From the NCBI GenBank assembly GCA_013697725.1, contig JACCWI010000024.1, positions 1 through 64,000 of the forward strand: a stretch of 64,000 nt of DNA, in the 5' to 3' direction. The position numbers and the translations under genes were made by a program. Within the stretch, counting starts at the first letter, position 1, and every line of letters begins with the position of its first letter. The notes under the pieces were generated by a model. It saw nothing but the letters and a program-made list of their open reading frames with translations. It ran no database searches and was not told the DNA's origin. Shown here in pieces: positions 44,521 through 54,385 of the stretch. The stretch comes from Tatlockia sp. Lineage in GTDB: Bacteria; Pseudomonadota; Gammaproteobacteria; Legionellales; Legionellaceae.

Positions 44521-46276
44521 GACGAATTCCTAACTCATTAAGTTGAGTATTATCTACGGCCGTAGGCGCGTTGGTGAGCAAACAGGTTGCAGATTGCGTT
44601 TTTGGAAAGGCAATGACATCACGTATTGAAGTTGAATTGGTTAGCAACATTGCCAAGCGATCCAGCCCTAGTGCGATACCCCCATGCGGTGGACATCCAA
44701 ATTGTAAAGCTTCTAGTAGAAAGCCAAATTTTTCATTGGCTTGCTCTTCATTGATATTTAGTAAATCAAACACGGCTTGTTGTAAATCCGGACGATGAAT
44801 TCGAATTGAACCGCCGCCAATTTCATATCCATTGATTACTATATCATAAGCTCTGGCTAGCGTTTTGGTAGGGTTTTCTTTTAAAGCATCAATCGCAGCT
44901 TGCTGAGGTGCGGTAAAAGGATGATGCATAGCAAACAATTGATTCGTTTTGACGTCTTTTTCAAACATGGGCCAATCAATTACCCACAGTAAACGCCAAC
45001 CCGGCTCTACTAATTTTCTATCATGTCCTAATTTTACTCTCAAAGCGCCCATGGATTCGTTGACTATCTTCTCATGGCCTGCTCCAAAGAATATAACATC
45101 ACCCGTTTTCGCATCCACGCGCTCAAGTATAGCGTTAATACTTTCTTCCTTGATGAATTTAAGTATGGGTGATTGCAAACCTTCAATTCCTTTTGTTCTA
45201 TCATTAACCTTAATATACGCAAGACCTTTTGCACCATAAATACCTACAAAATTAGCGTAGTCATCCAGCTCTTTTCGGCTTAACGCACAACCCTCTGCTA
45301 ATTTTAAAGCCACAACCCGACCTTCAGGGTTTTCGGCTGCCAAGGCAAATACGTTAAATTCAGACCCTTTAACCAGATCAGCTATATCGACTAATTCCAA
45401 GGGAATGCGTAGATCAGGCTTATCAGAGCCAAAGCGTCGCATAGCTTCGCTATAGGTCATCCGTGGCAGTGTTTGCGGTAATTCAACTGCTAAAATTTCG
45501 CGGAATATCTTTTGCAACAAACCTTCAATGATATTCTGAATACTCGCTTCATCAATAAAAGACATTTCCATATCAAGCTGCGTAAATTCCGGCTGTCTAT
45601 CTGCTCGTAAATCCTCATCGCGAAAACATCGCACGATTTGATAATATTTATCAAAACCAGACATCATTAATATTTGCTTAAATAATTGGGGTGATTGGGG
45701 TAAGGCATAAAACTGACCGGGATGAACACGTGATGGTACTAAGTAATCACGAGCACCCTCAGGGGTTGCTTTAGTCAGCATTGGCGTTTCAATATCAATA
45801 AAATTTTGCGCGTTAAGATAATCTCGGATACAGCGAGTTAGATTATGGCGAAGAATTAAATTATTTTGCATATCTTCGCGTCTTAAATCCAGATAGCGAT
45901 AGCGATAACGTAAATCTTCGTTGACTAGTTGGTGCTCATCGGGCAAAAAAGGTGGAGTTTGAGCTGCATTTAAAATTTCAAGGCTTTTGCCTAAAATTTC
46001 AATTCGACCCGTTGCCATTTTATTATTAATCATACCAGCTGGACGGGCTCTTACCAGACCTTCAATACGTATTACGTATTCATGGCGAAGTTTTTCAGCA
46101 AGACTAAAAAGGTCAGTCTGTTCAGGCTCATAAACGACCTGCACTAAACCAGAACGATCACGAAGATCGAGGAAAATGACACCACCATGATCACGGCGAT
46201 TATGCACCCAGCCGCAAATAGATATAGACTGGTCAATCATCGTTTCATCTATATCTGTACAATAATTTGATCTCAT
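44495..46276 (-). CDS. aspS: Aspartyl-tRNA synthetase
   Basis: This 593-residue class IIb synthetase has an OB-fold anticodon domain ([22 protein letters not shown]), motif 2 ([20 protein letters not shown]), the bacterial GAD insertion, and motif 3 ([13 protein letters not shown]). It charges tRNA-Asp, and possibly tRNA-Asn if the organism uses the amidotransferase route. It follows DUF502 and FmdB genes, a common gammaproteobacterial order. Confidence 0.96.
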   Translation of the reverse strand: MRSNYCTDIDETMIDQSISICGWVHNRRDHGGVIFLDLRDRSGLVQVVYEPEQTDLFSLAEKLRHEYVIRIEGLVRARPAGMINNKMATGRIEILGKSLEILNAAQTPPFLPDEHQLVNEDLRYRYRYLDLRREDMQNNLILRHNLTRCIRDYLNAQNFIDIETPMLTKATPEGARDYLVPSRVHPGQFYALPQSPQLFKQILMMSGFDKYYQIVRCFRDEDLRADRQPEFTQLDMEMSFIDEASIQNIIEGLLQKIFREILAVELPQTLPRMTYSEAMRRFGSDKPDLRIPLELVDIADLVKGSEFNVFALAAENPEGRVVALKLAEGCALSRKELDDYANFVGIYGAKGLAYIKVNDRTKGIEGLQSPILKFIKEESINAILERVDAKTGDVIFFGAGHEKIVNESMGALRVKLGHDRKLVEPGWRLLWVIDWPMFEKDVKTNQLFAMHHPFTAPQQAAIDALKENPTKTLARAYDIVINGYEIGGGSIRIHRPDLQQAVFDLLNINEEQANEKFGFLLEALQFGCPPHGGIALGLDRLAMLLTNSTSIRDVIAFPKTQSATCLLTNAPTAVDNTQLNELGIRLAPKPQIT

Positions 46277-46292
46277 AAAACCGCCTGTTTAA

Positions 46293-46913
46293 TTATGTCA
46301 GCTCTATCTGCACATGAGGTGCTGATTGCATCACCCCTAAGGAGATAATAAATTTTAATGCGTCCTCAATTGACATTGTTAACTCAATTGCTTCATTTTT
46401 AGGAATCATCATCAGGAAACCCGAAGTGGGATTAGGTGTGGTAGGCACAAAAACTGAAAGCATTTCTTCACCTGTTTTAGTGATTATTTCGGCAGATGCA
46501 ACCCCTGTTTGGAAAACAATAGACCACAAACCCTTACGTGGGTATTCAATAAGCAAAACCTTTCGGAATGCTTGAGAGTTAGTTGCAAAGACTGCTTGTA
46601 TAACTTGCTTTGATGCATTATAAATTGAACGCACCAGGGGAATTCGCGCTAAAACAGCCTCTCCCCAGCCCATCAAGCGTTGGCCGAAAAAATTAGTCGC
46701 TAAAACCCCAGTTATAAGTAATAAAACTAAGGAAATAATGACACCTAAACCGGGTATGCGCATACCCACTAGCTGTTGGGGTTGATAAGCATGGGGTAAT
46801 AAAGCGATCGTTCCATCCAGAAGATCAATGATAAAATGAAGTACCACAAAGGTTGCCAGGATTGGTAACCAAACAATTAGCCCGGTAATGAGATAGCTAC
46901 GAAAAGATTTCAC
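46293..46913 (-). CDS. DUF502-family membrane protein
   Basis: This 206-residue protein has two membrane segments (about 8-33 and 52-75) and the family block VLARIPLVRSIYNASKQV, followed by RKVLLIEYPRKGLWSIVFQT and the VFVPTTPNPTSGFLMMIPK segment. Function is not established; plant and bacterial relatives sit in the cell membrane. It overlaps fmdB by ATGA and lies 16 bases before aspS. Confidence 0.9.
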   Translation of the reverse strand: MKSFRSYLITGLIVWLPILATFVVLHFIIDLLDGTIALLPHAYQPQQLVGMRIPGLGVIISLVLLLITGVLATNFFGQRLMGWGEAVLARIPLVRSIYNASKQVIQAVFATNSQAFRKVLLIEYPRKGLWSIVFQTGVASAEIITKTGEEMLSVFVPTTPNPTSGFLMMIPKNEAIELTMSIEDALKFIISLGVMQSAPHVQIELT

Positions 46914-47212
46914 TCTTTTTCACCCTTCTTTGCTGGAGTTGGCGGGGGTGGTGTACTGGGTTTGTTATCACCACTGGCCTTTGTCTCAGAAGGAGTTTCT
47001 GTCTTGTCTTTTTTAGACTCGGGCTTAGTGTTATTTTTGAAGTCAGTTGCATACCAGCCATTACCTTTTAATTGAAAACCGGCTGCCGAGATTAGACGCA
47101 CTGCTGTCTCTTCCAAACATAACGGGCATTGTTTAACCGCTGGCTCGTTAATTTTTTGCATGAGGTCAAACTGATGATGACAACTTTTGCATTCGTATTC
47201 ATAAATCGGCAT
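46910..47212 (-). CDS. FmdB-family zinc-ribbon protein
   Basis: This 100-residue protein from the ATG at 47212 (six bases after GGAG) begins MPIYEYECKSCHHQFDLMQ and has a second pair CPLC, giving the CxxC-x(n)-CxxC zinc ribbon of FmdB regulators. The tail (about 55-100) is Lys/Pro/Thr-rich and disordered. It is probably a small nucleic-acid- or protein-binding factor and leads the fmdB-DUF502-aspS group. Confidence 0.9.
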   Translation of the reverse strand: MPIYEYECKSCHHQFDLMQKINEPAVKQCPLCLEETAVRLISAAGFQLKGNGWYATDFKNNTKPESKKDKTETPSETKASGDNKPSTPPPPTPAKKGEKE

Positions 47213-47459
47213 CAATATCTCCATACTGCATTTAAGTTTAGAAGTTATTCGTCACTCTCAAATTAAAGATGGATCTCATAAAGCGCTGAGATTAGTCGAT
47301 GTATTCTGGTGACATACTTTCTGAGAAAAAATGCCAATTATATCGAAAATAGGCGCTGTGAACAATGGATTAAACACGATTGACAGTTTTATCTAGAATT
47401 TTTAAGATATTGATTGTTTGAGTAAGGGTTCAACTCAAAGAAGAAACTTCGCAATAAAA

Positions 47460-48119
47460 TTAAATCGCCTCGAAGAACTCTTCTAAATTCAATGCCTCAG
47501 TAAATTTCCCTTGATAAGGTAAAACAGCAAGCAAAGGCATTTGCATTTTTGAACGCAAAGTAGCGATATTCTCATCCAAAGCTAGCATGTCCTTAGCTAG
47601 ACAATTTGCGATCCATCCCAGTGTTTTAATTTTATTCATTTTTAAAACTGCGTCAGTTAATAAGGCATGATTGATACAACCAAGACGCATACCCACGACC
47701 ACGATAACCGGGAAATCAGTTAACTTTAAAAAATCTATCCAGGTTTCCTCGTCGTTAAAGGGAACCATTAAGCCTCCAGCACCTTCTACAAGCACAATAT
47801 CAAAAGGCGAAAAACGATTTGCTAAACAGAAATTTGCAATGTTCACCGCCGACAATTGTTGATTATCAGCCTTAGCTGCAAGATGAGGAGAAATAGGAGC
47901 TGCAAATTGCCAGCCATTGATAGGAAGACCAGAGCTATTATGCAATTTTAACAATTCAACATCGTCATTTTGCAATAGACCGTTAATTTCTTTACAACCA
48001 CTTGCAATTGGTTTTAAGGCAAAGCTTGTTTTTTTTTGAGCTTTAAAATGATTAAGTAATTGGCAAGTTACATAGGTTTTACCACAATCGGTATCAGTTC
48101 CAGTAATGAATATTTTCAT
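47460..48119 (-). CDS. bioD: Dethiobiotin synthetase BioD
   Basis: This 219-residue ATP-dependent carboxylase makes dethiobiotin from DAPA. The P-loop GTDTDCGKTYV (7-17), KPIASGC, the acidic QNDDVELLK segment and the VEGAGGLMVPF motif are all conserved. It is last in bioBFHD and coupled to bioH by ATGA. bioC, which often lies between bioH and bioD, is missing. Confidence 0.95.
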   Translation of the reverse strand: MKIFITGTDTDCGKTYVTCQLLNHFKAQKKTSFALKPIASGCKEINGLLQNDDVELLKLHNSSGLPINGWQFAAPISPHLAAKADNQQLSAVNIANFCLANRFSPFDIVLVEGAGGLMVPFNDEETWIDFLKLTDFPVIVVVGMRLGCINHALLTDAVLKMNKIKTLGWIANCLAKDMLALDENIATLRSKMQMPLLAVLPYQGKFTEALNLEEFFEAI

Positions 48120-48835
48120 TTTAGTACCTGCTCCAAGCAGGCAATGAATTCCTGCTGGTGTGATAAAAAGGGCATATGCGCCGCTTTCTCAAAAATTTGA
48201 TAACTAAATTTTGGATAAATTTTTTGCATCGCAGCTCCGGTTGACCTTGGCGTAATCATATCAAGCCGTCCAAAAATAAAACAAGCAGGTTTAGAAAAAT
48301 TATGCAAAGCTTCTCTTAAATCCCAATTTGCCAAAATGTCCAGACCATATTTCAAACTATCTGAGGAAGGTTTGAGTGGCTTATCAGGATAAAAAAATTC
48401 ATCGCCCATTTGTAAACGAACAAATTGTGCAAGGGTAAGATCTGAGTTCTTGGCTAAGTTTTGATAAAAATCATCAAGCACAATTTTATCTATGCCCGGC
48501 CAAGACTTTTCTCTAATAAAGCGCGGCGATGAACATACTGAAATTAAATGAGTGCTTCGAGTTGTCTCTTCCAGAGCCAAACGCATTGCAAAAAGACCTC
48601 CCATAGACCAACCAATAATCGCAAAATGTTCAGGTAAATGTTGTAATAATTCTTGTTTAAAAGAGTTCCATTCCATCATTGAGCTTAAGCCAAAGCCGGG
48701 TAAATCAACCAAATAAAGGGTGAAGCTATCTTCCATAGCTAATGCAAGTTTCAACCAAATTTGATTATCAAATCCCCAGCCATGAAAAAAGACCAAAGCG
48801 TTCCCTTTTCCTCTTTTTTCAATATGCAAGGTCAT
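48116..48835 (-). CDS. bioH: Pimeloyl-ACP methyl ester esterase BioH
   Basis: This 239-residue alpha/beta-hydrolase removes the methyl cap from pimeloyl-ACP. It has the oxyanion HGWGFD motif, the nucleophile in GWSMGG, Asp in FGRLDMITP and His in AAHMPFLSH. These residues and the position between bioF and bioD identify it. It ends with an ATGA overlap into bioD. Confidence 0.94.
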   Translation of the reverse strand: MTLHIEKRGKGNALVFFHGWGFDNQIWLKLALAMEDSFTLYLVDLPGFGLSSMMEWNSFKQELLQHLPEHFAIIGWSMGGLFAMRLALEETTRSTHLISVCSSPRFIREKSWPGIDKIVLDDFYQNLAKNSDLTLAQFVRLQMGDEFFYPDKPLKPSSDSLKYGLDILANWDLREALHNFSKPACFIFGRLDMITPRSTGAAMQKIYPKFSYQIFEKAAHMPFLSHQQEFIACLEQVLK

Positions 48836-48838
48836 AAT

Positions 48839-49978
48839 TCACTCCTTATTGAAAAATTGGTGTAAAAGAGAAAAAAGCCTATCAATATCTTCCTGCGAAT
48901 GATGATAATTCAAGAGAACTCTTAAACCCGTTTCTTTTTTAGATACCGTTGGCGCGCGCATAGCCTGGCAAAAAATTCCTTTAGAACTTAGATAAGAGCT
49001 ACATTCCAAAGCTTGAATTGGGCAACCTAATTGGAGTTGTTGAATAGGGGTTGAAGAGTCACGCCATGTTAAAGATGAAATTTTTTGCAGACTCTGAAAA
49101 TAAATTATTAAATCATACAATTTTTGCCGTCTATCATCGGCGGCCCTAATAATCGACAAAGTTTCCGTTAAACCATAGGCCAATGCAGGGCTTACTGCTG
49201 TCGAATAGCGATGCGAGCGTGCTAATTGCAACAAACCCTCTATCCAATCACTCTTACCGACAACCATGGCCCCTTGAAAAGCAAAGGCTTTTCCCAAGGG
49301 AACTATTCGTAAGGGGATTTGATCTTGGTTCAACCCATGTTGTACCACCCCTCCTAGACCCTGCGGTCCAAAAACGCCAAAGGCATGAGCCTCGTCAATT
49401 ATACAATCAGCATCAAAGTTAGCACAGATTTTAGAGAGCTGGCTCAATTCAGTCGCTTGGCCACTCATTGAAAAAACACTTTCGGAGATAACAACAGGAT
49501 TGGTTGCTCTGGTAGGCAAAATTTTAGCTAAGCTTGACAAATTATTAGGTAAATAACGATTAAAGTCACAGCCGCTCATCCGTAAACCATCATAAAATGA
49601 AGCATGAGCTGCTTTGTCGATAATTATTTGTGCATTGAACTGTGCTAATAAAGCGATAATGCCTAGATTTGCTGTATAACCCGAGCTAAATAAGAGTGCA
49701 TCATCAGCTTTTAATGCCTCAGCAAAGGCTCGCTCCAAAGTACGGTGGCTTTCATGATAACCACAAATTACCATTGACCCACCAGAACCCGTTGAATAAT
49801 TGTTAAAGCCTTTTTGAAAGGCTTTTTTAATTCGAGGATCCTGGGTCAATGATAAATAATCACTGGAACTAAAATTAACTCGCTCATCAGCCCCATTTTC
49901 ATTCACTGAAAGACGCTTACGAGTTAAGCCCTGGTCTTTTAGTTCATTCAGATATTCACTGAGAGCCGCAGAAATCAT
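48839..49978 (-). CDS. bioF: 8-amino-7-oxononanoate synthase BioF
   Basis: This is a PLP-dependent alpha-oxoamine synthase of 379 residues with GSGGSMVICGYHESH, DEAHAFGVFG and the PLP-binding Lys in VPLGKAFAFQGA. It condenses pimeloyl thioester with alanine. Overlap with bioB is ATGA; the gap to bioH is three bases. Confidence 0.95.
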   Translation of the reverse strand: MISAALSEYLNELKDQGLTRKRLSVNENGADERVNFSSSDYLSLTQDPRIKKAFQKGFNNYSTGSGGSMVICGYHESHRTLERAFAEALKADDALLFSSGYTANLGIIALLAQFNAQIIIDKAAHASFYDGLRMSGCDFNRYLPNNLSSLAKILPTRATNPVVISESVFSMSGQATELSQLSKICANFDADCIIDEAHAFGVFGPQGLGGVVQHGLNQDQIPLRIVPLGKAFAFQGAMVVGKSDWIEGLLQLARSHRYSTAVSPALAYGLTETLSIIRAADDRRQKLYDLIIYFQSLQKISSLTWRDSSTPIQQLQLGCPIQALECSSYLSSKGIFCQAMRAPTVSKKETGLRVLLNYHHSQEDIDRLFSLLHQFFNKE

Positions 49979-50928
49979 GCTTCAGCAAAAGCCTTTAAAC
50001 CAAGCTTATCAAAAAGTGATTTATCTTTATCCTGTTCAGGGTTAGCCTCAGTTAATAATTTTGTACCGATAAAAACTGAATTTGCCCCCGCGAAATAACA
50101 TAGAGCTTGTAATTCTTCGCTCATTTCTGTACGCCCTGCTGTTAACCGGATGGCCGAGCCTGGCATCGTAATTCGTGCTGTAGCAATTGTCCGGACTAAC
50201 TCAATGCCTTCAACTTGTTTTGCATTAGCCAAAGGAGTTCCAGCAACTGGAATCAGACGGTTAATGGGGACTGATTCCGGTGGCGAACTCATATTGGCTA
50301 AAGTGTATAAAAATTCAATTCGGTCATCGCGTGTTTCTCCCAAACCTAAAATCCCACCACAACAAACATTAATTCCAGCTTGGCGGACATTTTCAATTGT
50401 TTCCAGACGTTCGCTAAATTTGCGCGTGGTGACTACTTTGTCGTAATAAGAAGGAGAGGTATCAATATTATGATTGTAATAATCCAAGCCAGCTTCTTTT
50501 AAATCTTTAGCTTGTTCGGGCGCAAGCATGCCGAGAGTCATGCACGTTTCTAAGCCTAAGGCTTTAACTCCAGCAATCATCTCTTTTAATTCAGGCATTA
50601 CTTTAGCCGGCGGACAACGCCAGGCCGCACCCATACAAAAACGTTTTGCCCCACTGGCTTTAGCCTCAGTTGCCTTTTCTAAAACTTGGTCGACTGACAT
50701 TAATTTTTCTTTTTCAACGCGGGTTTTGTGATGACCGCTTTGAGAACAATAGCCGCAATCCTCAGGACAAGCACCCGTTTTTATGCTTAATAATTTAGCC
50801 AGTTGCAGGCTATTGGGATCGTGGTTTTCTTTATGAATTTTATGTGCTGAGTCAAGAAGCGTATTAAAAGGTTGCTCATAAATTTCTTTTATTGCGCCCA
50901 AGCTCCAACGTTCACTCGAAATACTCAC
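49975..50928 (-). CDS. bioB: Biotin synthase BioB
   Basis: This radical-SAM enzyme of 317 residues inserts sulfur into dethiobiotin. The 4Fe-4S motif ACPEDCGYCSQSG, the GAAWRCPP region, YYNHNIDTS and the late Arg in SAIRLTAGR are present. The start is GTG at 50928, six bases after GGGG. It is the first gene of bioBFHD, read from a promoter overlapped by a BirA-operator-like site. Confidence 0.96.
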   Translation of the reverse strand: MSISSERWSLGAIKEIYEQPFNTLLDSAHKIHKENHDPNSLQLAKLLSIKTGACPEDCGYCSQSGHHKTRVEKEKLMSVDQVLEKATEAKASGAKRFCMGAAWRCPPAKVMPELKEMIAGVKALGLETCMTLGMLAPEQAKDLKEAGLDYYNHNIDTSPSYYDKVVTTRKFSERLETIENVRQAGINVCCGGILGLGETRDDRIEFLYTLANMSSPPESVPINRLIPVAGTPLANAKQVEGIELVRTIATARITMPGSAIRLTAGRTEMSEELQALCYFAGANSVFIGTKLLTEANPEQDKDKSLFDKLGLKAFAEA

Positions 50929-50958
50929 TTTTAACCCCTTTTTTTTTACGTGCTGACC

Positions 50959-50986
50959 ATGATAGAGTCAGGCACGATCTTGTCAA
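50959..50986 (-). promoter_or_regulatory. Sigma-70 promoter of bioBFHD
   Basis: On the minus strand a perfect -35 TTGACA (50981-50986) and TATCAT (50959-50964) are 16 bases apart, about 30 bases before the bioB start. The -35 lies inside the first arm of the BirA-operator-like site. Confidence 0.68.
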
Positions 50987-51010
50987 CCAAAATTTAATCT
51001 TAGGTTAACC
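50980..51010. promoter_or_regulatory. BirA operator-like site between bioB and bioA
   Basis: TTGTCAACC (50980-50988), 14 bases, then GGTTAACC (51003-51010). This matches the E. coli bioO form TTGTAAACC-N-GGTTTACAA bound by the biotin ligase-repressor BirA. One arm covers the bioB -35 box; the other ends two bases before the bioA ATG. It could control both directions in response to biotin. The 14-base spacing is close to the usual length. Confidence 0.66.
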
Positions 51011-51012
51011 TT

Positions 51013-52314
51013 ATGCAACTCATTGAGAAGGATTTAAGGCATATTTGGCATCCTTGTATGCAAATGAAAGACTTTGAAATTTGTCCTCCACTAATAGTTA
51101 ATCATGCTAAAGGCTCATATCTTTATACCGATCAAGGGCAATTAATTGATTCTGGTTCCAGCTGGTGGTGTAAATCCTTAGGGCATGGCCATCCTGATAT
51201 TCTCGCTGCAATAACCGCCCAATTAGCCTCTTTCGAACATGTAATCGGGGCAAATACTACACATCCAGCGCTTGCAGAACTGGGCGTAAAGCTTAGTGAA
51301 CTAAGCAAAAAACAGCATGTCTTCTTCGCCTCCGATGGTTCCTCTGCTGTGGAGATTGCAATGAAGCTCGCCTTGCATGCGTATCAACTGCAAGGTCAAG
51401 CAAACCGCACAGAATTTATCGCCCTTAAAAATGCCTACCACGGTGAAACGTTCGGCGCTTTATCGGTTAGTGATTTAGGTTTGTTTAAAGAGCCTTATCA
51501 AGATTATGGTGTTAAATGTCATTTTCTTAATAATTTACCCTATGTAAATGATAAAACTGATCCTCTATGGGCTGACTCCTCTGCTTATTGGCCAACCATT
51601 TTAAAACAATTGGAAGAAGTTAAAGAAAATGCTTGCGCAGTCATTGTCGAGCCAATCCTTCAAGGGGCAAATGGCATGCGCTGCTATAGTGCTGATTTTT
51701 TAAAAAAATTAGCTCTGTGGGCAAAAGAAAATAAGATTTATTTGATTGCTGATGAAATCATGACTGGCATGGGAAGAACGGGTGAATGGCTAGCCTGCCA
51801 TCACGCCGGAGTAGATGCAGACCTGGTTTGCATTTCCAAAGGGTTAACTTCGGGCTCTATACCTTTGAGCTGTGTTTTGATCGACAATTCTATCTATGAA
51901 TTATTTTATGATGATTATGATCAAGGCAAGTCCTTTCTTCATTCGCATACTTACAGCGGTAATGCCTTAGCTGTTAGCGCTGCTTTAGCGACCATCAAGG
52001 TTATGGAAAAAGAGAATATTAACCAAAAAGCGACACAATTAGGTTTATTGATGCAACAATGTTTTCAACAGCTTGCCAAATTAACTGGAAAATTACAGAA
52101 CCTTAGAACTATGGGAGCAATGGTTGCTGCCGATCTGGAAGATAATGGTAAGCCTCGCATTGGCTTTCAATTTTATCAAGAGGCATTAAAACGGGGCGCG
52201 CTCATTCGACCCTTGAATAATACACTTTACTGGCTGCCTCCTTTAAATACAGATAAACAAACCATTGAGAATTTAGCTGAAATCACCTTAAACTCGATAA
52301 AGGCACTCTATTGA
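51013..52314 (+). CDS. bioA: Adenosylmethionine-8-amino-7-oxononanoate aminotransferase BioA
   Basis: This 433-residue class III PLP aminotransferase makes DAPA from KAPA. It has the substrate-binding GSSWWCKSLGHGHP, DGSSAVEIAMKLA, YHGETFGALSVSD, DEIMTGMGRTG and the PLP Lys in CISKGLTSGSIPLS. It is divergent from bioBFHD across the operator-like site, whose right arm lies where the ribosome site would be. The next gene starts 10 bases after its stop. Confidence 0.96.
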   Translation: MQLIEKDLRHIWHPCMQMKDFEICPPLIVNHAKGSYLYTDQGQLIDSGSSWWCKSLGHGHPDILAAITAQLASFEHVIGANTTHPALAELGVKLSELSKKQHVFFASDGSSAVEIAMKLALHAYQLQGQANRTEFIALKNAYHGETFGALSVSDLGLFKEPYQDYGVKCHFLNNLPYVNDKTDPLWADSSAYWPTILKQLEEVKENACAVIVEPILQGANGMRCYSADFLKKLALWAKENKIYLIADEIMTGMGRTGEWLACHHAGVDADLVCISKGLTSGSIPLSCVLIDNSIYELFYDDYDQGKSFLHSHTYSGNALAVSAALATIKVMEKENINQKATQLGLLMQQCFQQLAKLTGKLQNLRTMGAMVAADLEDNGKPRIGFQFYQEALKRGALIRPLNNTLYWLPPLNTDKQTIENLAEITLNSIKALY

Positions 52315-52323
52315 ATGGGCTAA

Positions 52324-53877
52324 ATGAAAATTAAAAAAATAAAATCTCATAAAAATCATTCTAATGCTCAACGAGCACTTGCCTTTTTATGGATTTTATT
52401 AACAGCGCTAATACTGCTAATAGTTCTTCAGCAACAGTGGTCTAAATATTATTTAGACAGTTATAAGTTACAACTTCATGCCGCTTCAAAACTCAATCTG
52501 CGTTTTACAGCTATGATTGATTCATTTCTCCATGAAATTTATTCATTACCGTTATTTGGGCGCGAACTTAATGACTGTGAAAATGATTTACTTCCTATTT
52601 TAAAATCGATTCCAAAAAAAAACCCCAATGTTTTAGGCGCATTTATTAGTGAAAAATCCTCAATAATTTGTTCTACCTTAAGCCAAAATACAGAGTTAGC
52701 TGTCACTGCTGAAGAATCCTTAGCGCTCTATGGGCCAATTTTACTACAAAACAATGAGACTGTATTTTTACTGCAGCAGCGTCTCGGTCAATATTATCTT
52801 GGACTTTATATTAAAGAAAAAGTCTTTGCCGATTTACTTAGATCGTCACTTGGAAACAATGAATTTATCGCGCTTTATAATATAAAAACGCAAACAAATA
52901 ATTTAGTGGTAGGAAACAGTTTGAGTGAACTGCAAACTACAGAATCAATTAAAACACCCATAACCCACATTGTTAATTCTGGACTCAACGTGACCACGCT
53001 GCCTTTAAAACCCAATCTGGATTTTTTCTATCATGAACTATTACCAATCAGCGGAATTCTACTGCTTTCATTCCTTCTCTATCTCAAATTTCGTTCGATG
53101 TTATACAATCGATTTTCTCTTAACTATGCCTTAGCTCATGCGCTAAGGCACAATCATTTTCTACCTGCCTATCAACCTATTATGGATACAGAACTCAATC
53201 AATATTGTGGAGCAGAGGTCTTGTTGCGTTGGCAAACGGATAGCAATGAAATTATAATGCCTGATGTCTTTATAACTGATGCAGAAGAATCAGGTTTAAT
53301 TATTCCCATAACTTTACAACTCATTGCAAAATCTTTGCAGCAAAGTCAAAGTTTATTAAAATCCAACCCTAAATTTCATCTGGCTTTTAATCTTTCAGCC
53401 ATTCATTTTAATGATAATGATTTTCTAAAACTTTTTTACGACTTATGTTCAGTTTATCAAATTCCAGCGCAGCAAATTATGCTTGAGATAACAGAGAGAC
53501 AACTTTTAAATCAGGCTGACGAAAGTCTTATCTCTAAAATGACTGATTTAAGATCTAGAGGTTATTCTTTAGCAATTGATGATTTTGGTACAGGTCATGC
53601 CAGTTTTAAGTACTTGCAACATTTTCCTTTTAACTACCTTAAAATTGACCAAATTTTTATTCAGGCAATTGGAACAGGAGCTATCACTGAAACCCTAAAT
53701 AATGCCATCATACACTTAGCAGAAAGTTTGCATTTAGCAATTATTGCTGAAGGCGTAGAAACTGCTGAACAAATGGAATTTTTGCTTAAACGAAAGGTAA
53801 AATTTGCTCAAGGCTGGTTTTTTGCAAAAGCTCTAGCTTTTGAAGAGCTGGTAAAGCTAATTAAAAAGCCACTATAA
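52324..53877 (+). CDS. CSS-motif EAL-domain cyclic-di-GMP phosphodiesterase
   Basis: This 517-residue membrane protein has a first helix (about 18-36), a periplasmic CSS-type sensor with Cys85 (LNDCEND) and Cys116 (SIICSTLS), a second helix (about 236-256), and a cytoplasmic EAL domain (about 265-515). EAL is written EVL (GAEVLLRW). The other catalytic groups are intact: NLSAIHF, LEITERQLL, AIDDFGTGHAS, LKIDQIFI, IIAEGVET and QGWFFAKAL. Related E. coli enzymes (PdeC type) are switched by DsbA/DsbB redox of the periplasmic Cys pair. It is probably active. It lies 10 bases after bioA and may share its transcript. Confidence 0.88.
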   Translation: MKIKKIKSHKNHSNAQRALAFLWILLTALILLIVLQQQWSKYYLDSYKLQLHAASKLNLRFTAMIDSFLHEIYSLPLFGRELNDCENDLLPILKSIPKKNPNVLGAFISEKSSIICSTLSQNTELAVTAEESLALYGPILLQNNETVFLLQQRLGQYYLGLYIKEKVFADLLRSSLGNNEFIALYNIKTQTNNLVVGNSLSELQTTESIKTPITHIVNSGLNVTTLPLKPNLDFFYHELLPISGILLLSFLLYLKFRSMLYNRFSLNYALAHALRHNHFLPAYQPIMDTELNQYCGAEVLLRWQTDSNEIIMPDVFITDAEESGLIIPITLQLIAKSLQQSQSLLKSNPKFHLAFNLSAIHFNDNDFLKLFYDLCSVYQIPAQQIMLEITERQLLNQADESLISKMTDLRSRGYSLAIDDFGTGHASFKYLQHFPFNYLKIDQIFIQAIGTGAITETLNNAIIHLAESLHLAIIAEGVETAEQMEFLLKRKVKFAQGWFFAKALAFEELVKLIKKPL

Positions 53878-53955
53878 AAATTAAATTAACTAGTAAAAAT
53901 AATATAGCCAAATTGCGCCAATCAACTCAGAAATTTATTTAAATAGGGATTTTAA

Positions 53956-54384
53956 ATGAATAAAATGTCAACAGCGATACTTATTATTGGAGTTTTTTTT
54001 ATTCAACAAAATCAGGCAGCCCCGCTAAATTCTTGGTCTTGCCTTACGCGTGATATGGAAAATAAACAATGGATTATGACTTCTAACTATGGCCTTGCTG
54101 CAATGAATAAATCATTTGATGCCTGTAAAAAGGAATCTAATTTCCCTAATAGCTGTAAAGTTATTAAAGAAAATTGTGATCTCTACTTACAAGCTTCAGT
54201 ATTGCAAACACAATGGGTATGCACAGCCCTAGATGCACAAAGCAACCCCTGGCCAGGAACAGGCTCCTCAAAACAAGATGAAGCAGCTTTAGCCGCTAAA
54301 GCCAATTGCCGTCGAAATAGTCTTATACCTGAAACTTGCTATATTAATTTAATAACTTGCAAAAAAGTAACCCTGGGTGAATAA
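53956..54384 (+). CDS. Small secreted protein with two four-Cys repeats
   Basis: This 142-residue protein has a signal peptide ending near QNQAA. The mature part contains two similar modules of about 50 residues, each built as W-x-C ... W ... A ... C ... P-x-(S/T)C ... C (first SWSCLTRDMENKQW...NSCKVIKENC; second QWVCTALDAQSNPW...ETCYINLITC). Eight Cys in 4+4 suggest two disulfides per module and an internal duplication. It precedes coaE. No family name that I can defend. Confidence 0.7.
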   Translation: MNKMSTAILIIGVFFIQQNQAAPLNSWSCLTRDMENKQWIMTSNYGLAAMNKSFDACKKESNFPNSCKVIKENCDLYLQASVLQTQWVCTALDAQSNPWPGTGSSKQDEAALAAKANCRRNSLIPETCYINLITCKKVTLGE

Positions 54385-54385
54385 A

